Source of the DNA: Botryococcus braunii
Lineage: Eukaryota > Chlorophyta > Trebouxiophyceae
Assembly (NCBI GenBank): GCA_002005505.1
Contig: MVGU01001442.1
Span: 2,501-66,500 of the forward strand
Reading direction: 5' to 3'
Length of the DNA: 64,000 nt
Positions 54,854 to 64,000 of this stretch are shown here, piece after piece (position 1 is the first letter of the stretch; each line of letters opens with the position of its first letter). The position numbers and the translations under genes are program-made. The notes under the pieces are model-generated. The model was not told where the DNA came from. It saw only the letters and a list, made by a program, of their open reading frames with translations, and made no database searches.

Positions 54854-55300
54854 ACATCATCCAAATAGACAACGCCAAATCCCTCCCGAATGAAATCATG
54901 GAAGATTTCATTCATCAGCCTCTGAAAAGTGGCCGGAGCATTCGTTAAACCAAAGGGGAGCACCAGAATCTCGTACAACCCAAATGGTGTTCTAAATGAT
55001 GTCTTTGGGATATCTTCTTCTTTAAGCCGGACCTGATGGTATCCGCTCAATAAGTCCAGGCTTGAGAAGACCTTTGCTCCTTTGAGCCTATCAAGCAAAT
55101 CATCAATCCGGGGCAAGGGGTACCTATCCGGAATGGTAATCTGGTTGACAGCTCTATAATCAATTACCATCCTATAAGTTCCTTCCTTCTTTTTAACAAA
55201 AAGAACAGGAGATGCATAAGGTGAGTGACTAGCCCGGATGTGCCCTAATGCAAGGAGCTCATCCACTGTTTTAGTACACTCTTCCATTTCTAGAGAAGAT
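52387..55300 (-). pseudogene. pol: GypsyB2 pol with poly-Phe insert in the RT active site
   Basis: Starts at MEECTKTVDELLALGHI. Reverse transcriptase is complete up to VVYLDDV, then 12 consecutive Phe codons (from the 36-nt A tract on the plus strand) replace the usual 6-7 residues before DENMHYVHLENVF. RNase H (TCDASDFGVGAV, ATERELLAVV, TTDHKCN), H2C2 finger (CVGHPGFAKM...YCDSCQRVK), integrase (SMDFITGLP, VSDKDPKF, GQTERVNRI) and chromodomain (YVVDGILGHR...YWVLWSGYDVGDDWEP) follow. VSDKDPKF keeps the catalytic Asp. The frame is otherwise open to TGA at 52387, but the start is shifted from the protease frame by an extra base near 55301. Confidence 0.9.
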
Positions 55301-55863
55301 TAAACGATAAGCAGGCTTATTAGGAGGTACAGAGCCAGGGTGTATCCTGATGGTGTGATACACCTGTCTGTGCGGTGGCAATCCTGGCAAACCTTGAGGA
55401 AACAAATCACTGTACTCCCTAAGGAGCACCCCCAATTGTTCCGGTTTGCCCTTCAACACCTCCTCAAGTCCCAAGGATCCCGTGAGCTTACCCGACGACG
55501 ACGTTGGCTTCTCCTCCTCCCCCTCCATTATTCCCTCTTCCTCCCCCTCCACTAGGGGTTCCGAGAATGATTCCGGGACCGGCCCGCCCTGGGTACCCGG
55601 TCCCCTGGAGTTGGTTGATGAGGTGCCTGATTCGTCGACGGAGGGATTTAGCTCGTTTCCTTCCTGGGATGATTCCCCCTCCTGCTCATCCCATGCATAC
55701 TCTTCAGGTCTCATGACAACATTCAACAGACAAAGTCTCCATTGATCTAATTTGTTCTTCCCCTTCCTCACTATGTTCATACCCCATTGCAACGTGAAGG
55801 GTAAGACTTTCCTGTGAGGGTCCAACGTTACCCACTTCCCTTGATGTTTTATCTGTGCCTTTC
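55301..55863 (-). pseudogene. GypsyB2 protease-RT linker, after Copia3
   Basis: Begins QIKHQGKWVTLDPHRKVLP, continues through an acidic Glu/Ser-rich region to [19 protein letters not shown], and loses the frame near 55301. Joins to 62879 once Copia3 is removed. Confidence 0.85.
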
Positions 55864-56263
55864 TGTTATAATAGTGAAAGAACATTTTGGTGCCTTTCCC
55901 TCAGAAGAGTAATAGTGGCCAGATCAGCTCCAATTACCAGTGAGAACATTCATTAGAATGAGTAATAGGTGGCAGAACCTAGGAGTTCTGCCAGAACCAA
56001 TCTAGACCAATTTTACGTTGATGAGGGAGGATGAGGTAATCAGACACGCTTTGCTCGAAAGGTTATATGCTCCTGGCTCGAAGGAATGAGGCACTTGATT
56101 GGGACATCAAAAACACTTCGGGTGTTTGTCGTTTAACTGTTGCCAGTCAAGTCACCTCACTCACAGTCGCCACTGCTTGTTAACCGACATACAACAAGAG
56201 TGTCGCCGGGCTAAACACCCTCGTGCCGGGTCATACAGGAAACGCCGAACTCAGAAGTTTACA
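55864..56263 (+). repeat. Copia3 5' LTR, shortened
   Basis: 400 bp, TGTTATAATAGTG...GAAGTTTACA. Has one copy of the roughly 145-bp block that occurs twice in the 3' LTR; the unit plus the spacer (330 bp) is missing. Confidence 0.95.
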
Positions 56264-56278
56264 GGTTATGGGCCCACC
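56264..56278 (+). other. Copia3 primer-binding site (half-tRNA type)
   Basis: GGTTATGGGCCCACC directly after the 5' LTR, the same 15 bases as in Copia1. Confidence 0.75.
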
Positions 56279-56329
56279 ACTCTTCTGCGGGGGCATGTAA
56301 AATGTATGACTCGGGCAAAGTATTCTGCT

Positions 56330-56854
56330 ATGGCGCGAAAGAGACCAACCGGACGCATGAGCACGGGCGGACGTAGACCTCCTCCGCCTCCAACTCCTCC
56401 TCCAACATACAACGAGCGAAGAAAGGCAGGAGGAGAGAAAGGACCACGAACGATCGAAGAACGAGCATTCCTGGTAAAGGACTTTGTCAACGAAGCTCAC
56501 GGACGGGGAGCACTCACGCCTCCTCGGTGGTTCCAAGAACGCTTCCCGATATATCCAGCCTATAAATTCACTCTGTGGGAAGTCTCATTCATCAACGGAG
56601 AGCCTGGATATCTAACACGTGCAATCTTTGAGAGGTGCCTACAGCAAACGGGAGGACCGTCACACGAATCTTATTGGACAGAGAAGGCAGCCTACGCAGC
56701 CATTGAGCTAGCTTTGAGCAGTCTGGGAGACGACTTCATTGACAGACTAATTCTCTACGGCGAGGGCGAGTTCCACGTGGACGAGTGGGTCACAGAGGAC
56801 GACAGTGAGGACGAGGACGGAGACTCCAGACTGTCAGACAGGAGCAACGACTGA
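56330..56854 (+). CDS. conserved 174-residue ORF upstream of Copia3 gag, function unknown
   Basis: Homologue of the ORF at 28321-28845, and exactly the same length. MARKRPTGRMSTGGRRP and a Pro-rich stretch lead to RTIEERAFLVKDFV, WFQERFPIYPAYK, EVSFINGEPGYLTRAIFERCLQQTGGPS and ESYWTEKAAYAAIE, then an acidic Ser/Asp-rich tail. The start is chosen by alignment to Copia1; an in-frame ATG also lies 24 bp upstream at 56306. It remains open while the neighbouring gag-pol has several lesions. No known domain recognised. Confidence 0.8.
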   Translation: MARKRPTGRMSTGGRRPPPPPTPPPTYNERRKAGGEKGPRTIEERAFLVKDFVNEAHGRGALTPPRWFQERFPIYPAYKFTLWEVSFINGEPGYLTRAIFERCLQQTGGPSHESYWTEKAAYAAIELALSSLGDDFIDRLILYGEGEFHVDEWVTEDDSEDEDGDSRLSDRSND

Positions 56855-56869
56855 CCAGGACCAAACAGC

Positions 56870-59800
56870 ATGAAGAAGAAGGGTAGGTAAGTACCAGCAC
56901 CAGCTCTGAATCCAAGTCAGCTGGTGAGGAGTCTACATCAACTCCTACCAGGGAACCATGCACTCCCAGTACCTCAAAGGGGGAAGGAGACACCCTTCCC
57001 AAGGTCATTGCCACACAGGTCAAAGTCCATATAAAACTGCAGCGTAAAGGCCAGAACTTTGTGGTGTGGGACAACGCGTTCACAGCAGCCAATGATGCAA
57101 AGGGTTCTTTGCCTGCCATCCAAGAAGCTATGCCCGGGACTACTCATAATGCTGCAGCATTGTTGTTACTGTATGAATCAGTTCCTGAAGACTAGTTGGG
57201 GGAGCTGTCAAGTAAACCATCGGCATATGATGCATATGTGCATATTTGTAGGAAGTTTGTGGGAGGCTACAATCCTCAGGCTAATGCTGACTGGCTAAAG
57301 GAGATGTCCCGTGGCATGAAACAAGGTGAAACAATTTCCCAGTACGTCAATAGAATGATCAATCTGAAAGGTTGCTTGAAGAGAAATGGTCATGATCTCC
57401 TGGATGGGCACGTGGCCACACAGATTGTGCAGGGCCTGCCTGCAGCTGCCAACTCCCCTGGACTACTGCCTACAGCCGTGGCTTATCCCCTGAACCAGCT
57501 GGCAGACCTCATCTCCACCACAGCAGAAGCAACGGGCTATAATGATGACCCAGATCTGCCTGCAGCGGTCATGACAGCACAGCCAATGCTGGCTGCAGCA
57601 GTCCCTGCCCCTACTGCATGTGCTGTGACTCAGACCAGACAGCCTGCAGACACAGAGGCCAAGGTGGAGGTACGTGGTACGTGCAACTACTGCCACAAAA
57701 AGGGGCACTTCTGGAGAGACTGCCGCAAGAGACAGAGGGACGCAGAAACACAGAGGAATGTGGTAGCAGCAGTGCAGCAACTGGCAGGCATGTGGCCCCA
57801 AGGTCAGTTCCCTGGAGGACCCCAGCCCCCACCAACAGTCCAGCATGTCTTCCCTGCAGCGGGAGCGTTCCCACTGCTGCATCCACCACCTGGTCCACCT
57901 TCTCCCCCGCCAGAAGGTATGCCACACGTGGTATCCTATAATGTTCTCAAACCATGCAAGGGGAGAATATCCAAACAGTCCTGGTTGGTAGACAGTGGAG
58001 CGTCAGTCCATCTTGTCAATGATATGTCACTACTGCATGCTCCCACAGTACATGCTGCTCCCATCCCTCTGCAGCTGGCCACGTCTGATGCAACAGGAGG
58101 AATTACTGCCACTGGATCAATCTGTCTATTGAATCAGCAATCTATCCCGCTGTGGCTGCATCATGTTCAGTGTGTTCCCTCTGCAACGATGAACATCTTG
58201 TCTGTTTCTGCTGCCCTTCGTGATGGAGCCAGCTTTGCCACAGACAGCATGGGTGCATTTACCACAGTCTCTGGCCCGAATGGCTGGAAGATGCCCATCA
58301 GAGCAGAAAAAGGCCTTTATTATGTACATGACTGCCTATCTGTTCCCCCAGTGCAACGTTTGTTACCAGTGGCAGCTGCAATGAAGAACAAATCCAAGAA
58401 AAACCTGCAGCATGACTGTGCGAAACGATTTCTGTGGCACAGCAGAATGGGTCATCCGGGTGAACCATGGATGCAGCGCCTGAGCAACGAACAGCTGGTC
58501 ACAGGCATTGATACTTCCCTGTCAACATGTGAGAACTGTCCAAAGTATTGTGAAGCGTGTATTGAGGGGAAGCACACCCGTCCTCCCTTTGGTGAAAGTT
58601 CTAGGCCTGCAATAAATCCCCTTGACAGAATCCATATTGACACTGTGGGCCCCATTTCACCAGCAGCAATCTCTGGGGAACGCTTTTGGGTGACTGTAGC
58701 TGATGAGGCGTCTGGATGGAAAGCTGTCCTACCAGTAAAGTCAAAGGATGTAATTGCCTCAGTTGTCCGGGACCTGATTCTATTTTGGCAGACTGAAAGA
58801 GGGACCACTGTCAAGTGCATTCGGTGTGACAGAGGCACAGACTTTATTTATTCCAGATTCAAGGAGTTCTGTGCGTCTCAGGGCACTAAGCTGGAGATGT
58901 CTGCACCCTACACTCCCCAGCAGAACGGGATAGCAGAGCGAGCCAACAGGACCTTGAAGGAGCGAACCAGAACCCTCCTCAATTTTGCATGTGCCAGTCC
59001 AGTTATGTGGAAAGAGGCCCTAGAAACAGCCTGCATCCTCCTGAACATGGGACCCAGTACAGGCAGGCCTCTCACTCCTTGTGAATTATTCATGGGATAC
59101 AAGCCAGATGTATCACTTCTTCGTACTTGGGGATGCCTGGCATTTGTGCATGTGCCTGATCAGCAGAGGGGGGTATTTGCACCAAAGGCTGTGCTTGGCA
59201 TGTTCACTGGTTATTCCCCAGTGTCCAAGGCATATCGTATTTATCTGGGAGGGGGAGTCTGGAGAGAGAGCAGAGATGTCCAATTTGTGGAACACATCCG
59301 AGGAGCCTCTCGGGTGGGAATGTCCACTCTCCTGGACCAGCCACTGCAGTTCTCATATCCGGAAGTTTTGCCAGCCCAACAGCACCTCAGCAACCCGGCA
59401 GCTTCCTTACCTCAGTGCAGCACTCGGAATCAGGCTGTCAGCGCTCCCTGCCCCAGCAGCAGACCTGACAGCACCCTCCCAGGACCCCCTGATCAGGCTG
59501 CAACCGAGCCTGCTTGTCAGGGGAAGCCTTCCCAAGAGGAGGACACCCCAGAAATTGTTCCGGGACCAAGTGAGGAACCACTCCAGCTAGATCTGGACCA
59601 GTCCGGGGTACTGGATACACTTCAGCAACTTGCGCGAGGAAGCTCTGACAGTGGGCAGCATCAACGGACCTTGGAGCGAGCACAGCAGTCACTCCGGAAT
59701 ACTCCTCCCGCTACTGCAAATCCTCCTCTGGATGGACTGTCTCGAGCTCAAAGCTGTGAGCAACGAGCTGCTGCTCGGGAAATCCTGCTGGCACAGGATA

Positions 59801-60150
59801 GGGGAGAGAGTTGTGAGAGAGAGGGGCTGACTGATGGTGACACTAAGTCACAGGGACCAGGGGATGTGCAGGATTTGAGTCAGGTGCAAGAGAGACCTGT
59901 TTCAATTGTGAGTGAAGAGAGGGGGACCGTCTCTGATCAGACTGAAAATGGTCCAAGTGAGCTGAGATGCATGGGTGGGACCTGTTCAGTGCCTGAGGGA
60001 ACTGTTAGAGATGTGAGTTCTATCTGTGATGCCCAAAGACAATGTGGTGCCAGCCACACAAGTGTGGGCTATGCTTGTGAGCGTGCTGCAGGGCCTGCGC
60101 CCCAGCGCTCATGTTTGGTGGGGAGCAGACAGAGAGAGAGAGAGAGAGAC
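56870..60150 (+). pseudogene. gag-pol: Copia3 gag-protease-integrase, broken
   Basis: An ATG at 56870 runs into TAA after six codons, and the gag frame (TPTREPCTPSTSKGEG from 56941) has a TAG at 56884. TAG 57193-57195 replaces the Trp seen in Copia1. Beyond it the frame is open: gag (WLKEMSRGMKQGETISQYVNRM), zinc knuckle CNYCHKKGHFWRDC, protease WLVDSGASVHLVND, pre-integrase finger and integrase core (IHIDTVGP, IRCDRGTDF, NGIAERANRTLKERTRTLL). The frame is lost in the AG tract at 60131-60150. Confidence 0.9.
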
Positions 60151-62130
60151 ATGGGCACAACACCAAGACAGACCAAGTGTCCAAGCTGTGCAGAGTGGGT
60201 CAATTGCTTGTGAGAGCTCTGACGAGGCTGAAGCACGTCAGTCATGTAAGAGTGTGGATGAGGAGGTGAATCGGAAGCTTGGACAGTGTGAGAATTTGCC
60301 CAATTACAAGAGCTTTCCGAGAGATACCTGTGTCTGGGAGGATGATGTGAGAGTGCGAAGCAGTAAGCTCGAAAGGGCAAACTGTGAGTCTCAGAGAGAG
60401 AGAGAGAGAGTAGAGCGAGGAAAGTCGGAATCCTCGCAAACTGCACCCATGTGCAGTGCGGCGACATTCAGCGAAAGAGTAGTGGGTGAAAGAGAGAGTG
60501 AGAGCAAGCCAGATCAGGGGAAGCACACACGGGTGCGGTTTGGGAAAATTAGTGTGCCTTCCAGTTTGAAGGAGGCACAGAAGTCCCCTCAGTGGGAATA
60601 TTGGAAGGCTGCTATGCAAGAGGAGCAGAATTCTTTGGATGCCCACGAGGTCATGGAGTATGTCCCTAGACCTCGTGGCCATAAAGTAATTCAAGTTCAT
60701 TGGATCTTTTCAGTGAAAATGGATGCCCATGGTAATGTGCTGAGGTTCAAGGCTAGGCTGGTAGCTCAAGGATGCAGGCAAATTCCTGGAGTAGATGTCA
60801 TGGAAGTCTTTGCTCCAACTAGCAGTTATGGATCCAGGAGAGCCTTACTGTCAGTGGCTGCACAAGAGGGTCTTGAAATCCATCAGGTGGATGTCAAGAC
60901 TGCCTTCCTGAATGGAGAATTAGAGGAGGAGGTTTATGTCACACAACCTCCTGGGTTTGAAAATGGGGATGGTAACACAGTGTGTCGCTTGAAGAAGGCA
61001 TTGTATGGCCTGAAGCAAGCTCCAAGGGCATGGCATAAGACCCTTAATGAGAAGCTGCATACCATGGGCTATGAAGTGTGCAAGAGTGATGCTGGTGTCT
61101 ATGTGAAGTGTTCAGTAGATGGAGGAAAGTCATTTGTGTTGATTTATGTAGATGATCTGCTGATAGTTTCCAAAGGCATGGGAGAGATTGAGAGAGTGAA
61201 GGGTTTACTCAAGCAAGAGTTCACCATTCATGATTTAGGAGAGGTAAAGATTTTCTGGGCTGTCAAGTGATGAGAGATAGGGATAAAGGGCTAACTTCGT
61301 TGAGCTGCATCCCTAAGATTGATGCACTGGTTGAGAAATTTGGGCTGGATCTGGAGTCTGTGGGGCCTGACACCCCTATGACTAAAGATTTTGTAGCCAC
61401 ACAGAGGCCTATGTCCAAGGACAACAGTGACAGCATTGGTGCTGGGAGCCCTCTGCCACCAGGACACAGGTACTGTGAACTGGTTGGGTCACTGTTGTAC
61501 ATTGCAAATACCACTAGGCCTGATATTTCACAGGCTGTGGGAGTGCTTTCCAGGTACAGGATTACCCCTACTACTGCTCACTGGAATGAAGCCATCAGAG
61601 TGCTGAAATATCTTAAGGCAACCAGAGATCTCGTTTTGGTCCTTGGAGGGAAGGACACAGAGCTTGAGGGTTTTGTTGATGCAGATTACGGTGGGGACCA
61701 AGATCAACGGTTTTCCACTACAGGGTATGTCATCCGAGTGTTTGGTGGAGCTGTAGTTTGGGGGAGCAAGAAGCAGTCTGCAGTTGCCACATCCACTGTA
61801 GAAGCTGAGTTCATGGCGGCAAGTGCAGCTGTCAAAGAGGCCAATTGGATGAAGGGATTCCTTGAAGAAATTGGGATTTCCCCATGGATTGTCAAGATTC
61901 ACTGTGATAATCAGGGATGCATCAATCATCTCAGAAATCCAGTGTTCTCTAAGCACACTAAGCATATTGCTATCAGCTTCCACTTTGCGCGGGAGGCTAT
62001 TGCACTGGGTCAAGTTGATGTGAAATACGTTCCTTCTGCAAGGAATGTGGCGGATATATTCACGAAGCCTTTAACAAGGCAAGTATTTCAAGGACATCGT
62101 GAGGCTCTGGGTTTGGCCAAGTTTTTGTGA
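60151..62130 (+). pseudogene. pol: Copia3 RT and RNase H, broken
   Basis: Second frame with RERETWAQHQDRP, the linker, and reverse transcriptase (VHWIFSVKMDAHGNVLRFKA, HQVDVKTAFLNGELEEEVY, LIYVDDLLIVS). A one-base loss near 61245 (EVKIFWAVK in place of EVKDFLGCQ) ends it at 61270. RNase H (VDADYGGD, IHCDNQGC, ARNVADIFTKPL) continues in the next frame to TGA 62130. Very close to Copia1 in sequence. Confidence 0.92.
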
Positions 62131-62148
62131 GGAAAAGGCAAGGGGAAG

Positions 62149-62878
62149 TGTTATAATAGTGAAAGAACATTTTGGTGCCTTTCCCTCAGAAGAGTAATAG
62201 TGGCCAGATCAGCTCCAATTACCAGTGAGAACATTCATTAGAATGAGTAATAGGTGGCAGAACCTAGGAGTTCTGCCAGAACCAATCTAGACCAATTTTA
62301 CGTTGATGAGGGAGGATGAGGTAATCAGACACGCTTTGCTCGAAAGGTTATATGCTCCTGGCTCGAAGGAATGAGGCACTTGATTGGGACATCAAAAGCA
62401 CTTCGGGTGTTTGTCGTTTAACTGTTGCCAGTCAAGTCACCTCACTCACAGTCGCCACTGCTTGTTAACCGACATACAACAAGAGTGTCGCCGGGCTAAA
62501 CACCCTCGTGCCGGGTCATACAGGTAAACTGTTGTCAGGACATTACGTGCACAAGAACAATGGATTAGGAAAGGGTCTAGATAATGTGTATTAGAAAGGT
62601 GCTAATGTTTTAGCTCATCGGACATCGGTAATGCAGACTATCAGTAACTTCGTAGATAGAGTAGTTTGAATTGCTGAGTGATGAGAGAGAGCAACAAGCA
62701 TTGTAAGACTTGATTGGGACATCAAAAGCACTTCGGGTGTTTGTCGTTTAACTGTTGCCAGTCAAGTCACCTCACTCACAGTCGCCACTGCTTGTTAACC
62801 GACATACAACAAGAGTGTCGCCGGGCTAAACACCCTCGTGCCGGGTCATACAGGAAACGCCGAACTCAGAAGTTTACA
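62149..62878 (+). repeat. Copia3 3' LTR, full length
   Basis: 730 bp with two copies of the internal block (about 62379-62524 and 62708-62853). Polypurine tract CAAGGGGAAG lies just upstream. Confidence 0.95.
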
Positions 62879-63543
62879 CTTTCCAACCCCAACACTGACT
62901 GTGGCCTCCCTTGGAGACATCCAGTCTTGTCCCAGAATGAGATCCACTCCCTCCATGATAGAATCACATACAAAGAAAGTATGGCGGGTGACTACCGAAG
63001 GGGTGAACCTAACACTAAGGTCAACCTTCCCCTTGGTTTCAGACAAGGACCCATCTGCAAGGACTACTGTTGTTTCTTCCTTGTGATACCTAAGCCCTTG
63101 TAGTACTTTGCCTCGGACAAAGGAATGGGTAGCCCCAGTGTCCATGAGTGCACGAAAGTCCATGCCTCGAACAGTAACGGCAAAAGTCAGGTTGAGTGGT
63201 GAGAGATTTCCCACATGCCCTACATGACAAGATGGTTGTGGCATGACACATGCAAGCACAAATGAAAAAGGAAATATTCCTGCCTTGCCCGAGAACATGA
63301 ATTGTTCTCCCCTACATCCCCGAGCAAGAACACTTTTAGGTTGGCCTTTGTCCTGTACTCTAAGAAAAACCTCCTGCTTTTCCAGACTTTTTGACTAATA
63401 ACAAAGCAGGCACTAAGGCTGGGATCATGTTTTCTCTTTGCAAAGAAATCATGCAAGCAAGCCTCTGCACAATTTTTCTTAGGTACTACCAACTCAAAGG
63501 GTTCAGAGAGTGAAGACAAATAGGCCAAACAATGGGGATCCAT
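62879..63543 (-). pseudogene. GypsyB2 protease ORF
   Basis: Starts MDPHCLAYLSSLSEPFE in frame with the gag stop 15 bases upstream. PSLSACFVISQK is present; a two-base insertion near 63330 then shifts the frame. Active site ALMDTGATHSFVRG and VVLADGSLSETKGK...EGVDLILGQDW are open in the next frame up to the Copia3 insertion. Confidence 0.88.
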
Positions 63544-63555
63544 GACCCTTGCGAG

Positions 63556-64000
63556 TCAAGTTTTGGGTTTCCGCTTCCCTTCCCCCTTCCACTTCCCTCT
63601 TCCCTTTCCTTTCCCTTGCCAATTACCTTGCCCTCCTTGAGGTGGTGGAAGCCCTCCTTGCACTGGTGCCACCACTGGTGGGGCCTGTGGTGCAGAGGGA
63701 AAGTAACCCGGTTGAAAAACTGATGGTTGGAACCCTCCCGCTTTAGCTTTAGCAGCCAACCACTCCCTTTTCAACTGACATTTGCCATGCTTCATGGCCC
63801 AACTATTTGCAAAAGTAACACTCCCTATTAGCGGGGATGACCTTCCGAGAGTCCAACTTTCCTCCCTTCCCTGGTGCACCAGGGGGTCCTCCAACAGCTC
63901 CCCAGAAGGGTGGTGACCCTTGAACTTCCTCTGGGATATGAGCTGCACCAAGATTGGTGTGGAAGTTTGATAGTGTCCTCCTCTTGGGGGGACCTCCCTG
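63556..64000 (-). pseudogene. gag: GypsyB2 gag, C-terminal part, runs off the window
   Basis: Colinear with 44112-44560 of GypsyB1. The Gln/Gly/Lys-rich tail ends KRKPKT and TGA at 63556-63558. One extra base near 63781 puts the zinc knuckle region out of frame with the tail. The N-terminal half lies outside the window. Confidence 0.85.

Larger units (their letters stand above)
55864..62878 (+). mobile_element. Copia3: decayed relative of Copia1 on the plus strand
   Basis: TSD CTTTC (55859-55863 and 62879-62883). The 5' LTR is 400 bp and the 3' LTR 730 bp. Same LTR family, PBS, upstream ORF and gag-pol plan as Copia1. Lesions: disrupted gag start near 56884, TAG at 57193-57195, frameshift in an AG tract near 60131-60150, and a one-base loss near 61245. 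Confidence 0.95.
50877..64000 (-). mobile_element. GypsyB2: second GypsyB copy, runs off the right edge
   Basis: 3' LTR at 50877-51354; the 5' LTR is outside the window. Inserted in GypsyC and interrupted by Copia3 (55864-62878, TSD CTTTC). Closely similar to GypsyB1 but with RT, RNase H and integrase all present. Lesions: frameshift near 55301 between protease and RT, a 36-nt A tract (plus strand 54817-54852) in the RT, a two-base insertion near 63330 and a one-base insertion near 63781. Confidence 0.93.

Overview
This is nuclear DNA from a photosynthetic eukaryote of the green lineage, most likely a streptophyte (a charophyte alga such as Chara or a lower land plant; the species is inference). 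Three observations point there. A five-exon gene at the left end encodes a CURT1 (CURVATURE THYLAKOID 1) protein. Three Copia elements carry a primer-binding site that matches, from memory, the anticodon arm of plant initiator tRNA-Met. The Gypsy elements are chromoviruses with C-terminal chromodomains. Introns are short (about 70-350 bp) with GT-AG ends. No rRNA, tRNA or CRISPR feature was found.

Layout. 1-9.2 kb holds the CURT1 gene (minus strand, 1161-2274), a G-box-rich promoter, then non-coding DNA with GT microsatellites, a 1.3 kb TG-rich minisatellite, a 43-nt T tract, palindromes, a 29-bp inverted repeat and a duplicated 132-bp block. From about 9.2 to 47.8 kb there is one old DIRS-like (tyrosine-recombinase) retrotransposon split into three pieces by nested LTR retrotransposons. 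GypsyA (11307-31562) contains Copia1 (15873-29632), which contains Copia2 (18881-25311). GypsyB1 (32220-45957) contains Copia4 (34445-42026). All these elements read on the minus strand. Target-site duplications (ACACC, AGGAC, CTTCC, AAGAT/CAGAT, ATATG) bracket each insertion. When the insertions are removed on paper, the host reading frames rejoin, which fixes the order of events. From 48.5 kb to the right edge a third nest is seen: GypsyC (remnant) is cut by GypsyB2, which is cut by Copia3 (plus strand, TSD CTTTC).

Condition of the elements. GypsyA, Copia1 and Copia4 look coding-intact apart from nested insertions or single in-frame stop codons between gag, protease and polymerase. Copia2, Copia3, GypsyB1, GypsyB2 and the DIRS element carry nonsense codons, frameshifts or deletions. 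The most unusual things are the DIRS element, whose intron-containing recombinase gene converges on the RT/RNase H gene with 5 bp between stop codons; a conserved 174-residue ORF of unknown function upstream of gag in the Copia1/Copia3 family; a half-tRNA type primer-binding site in these Copia elements; and repeated 115-146 bp blocks inside the LTRs of three Copia families.
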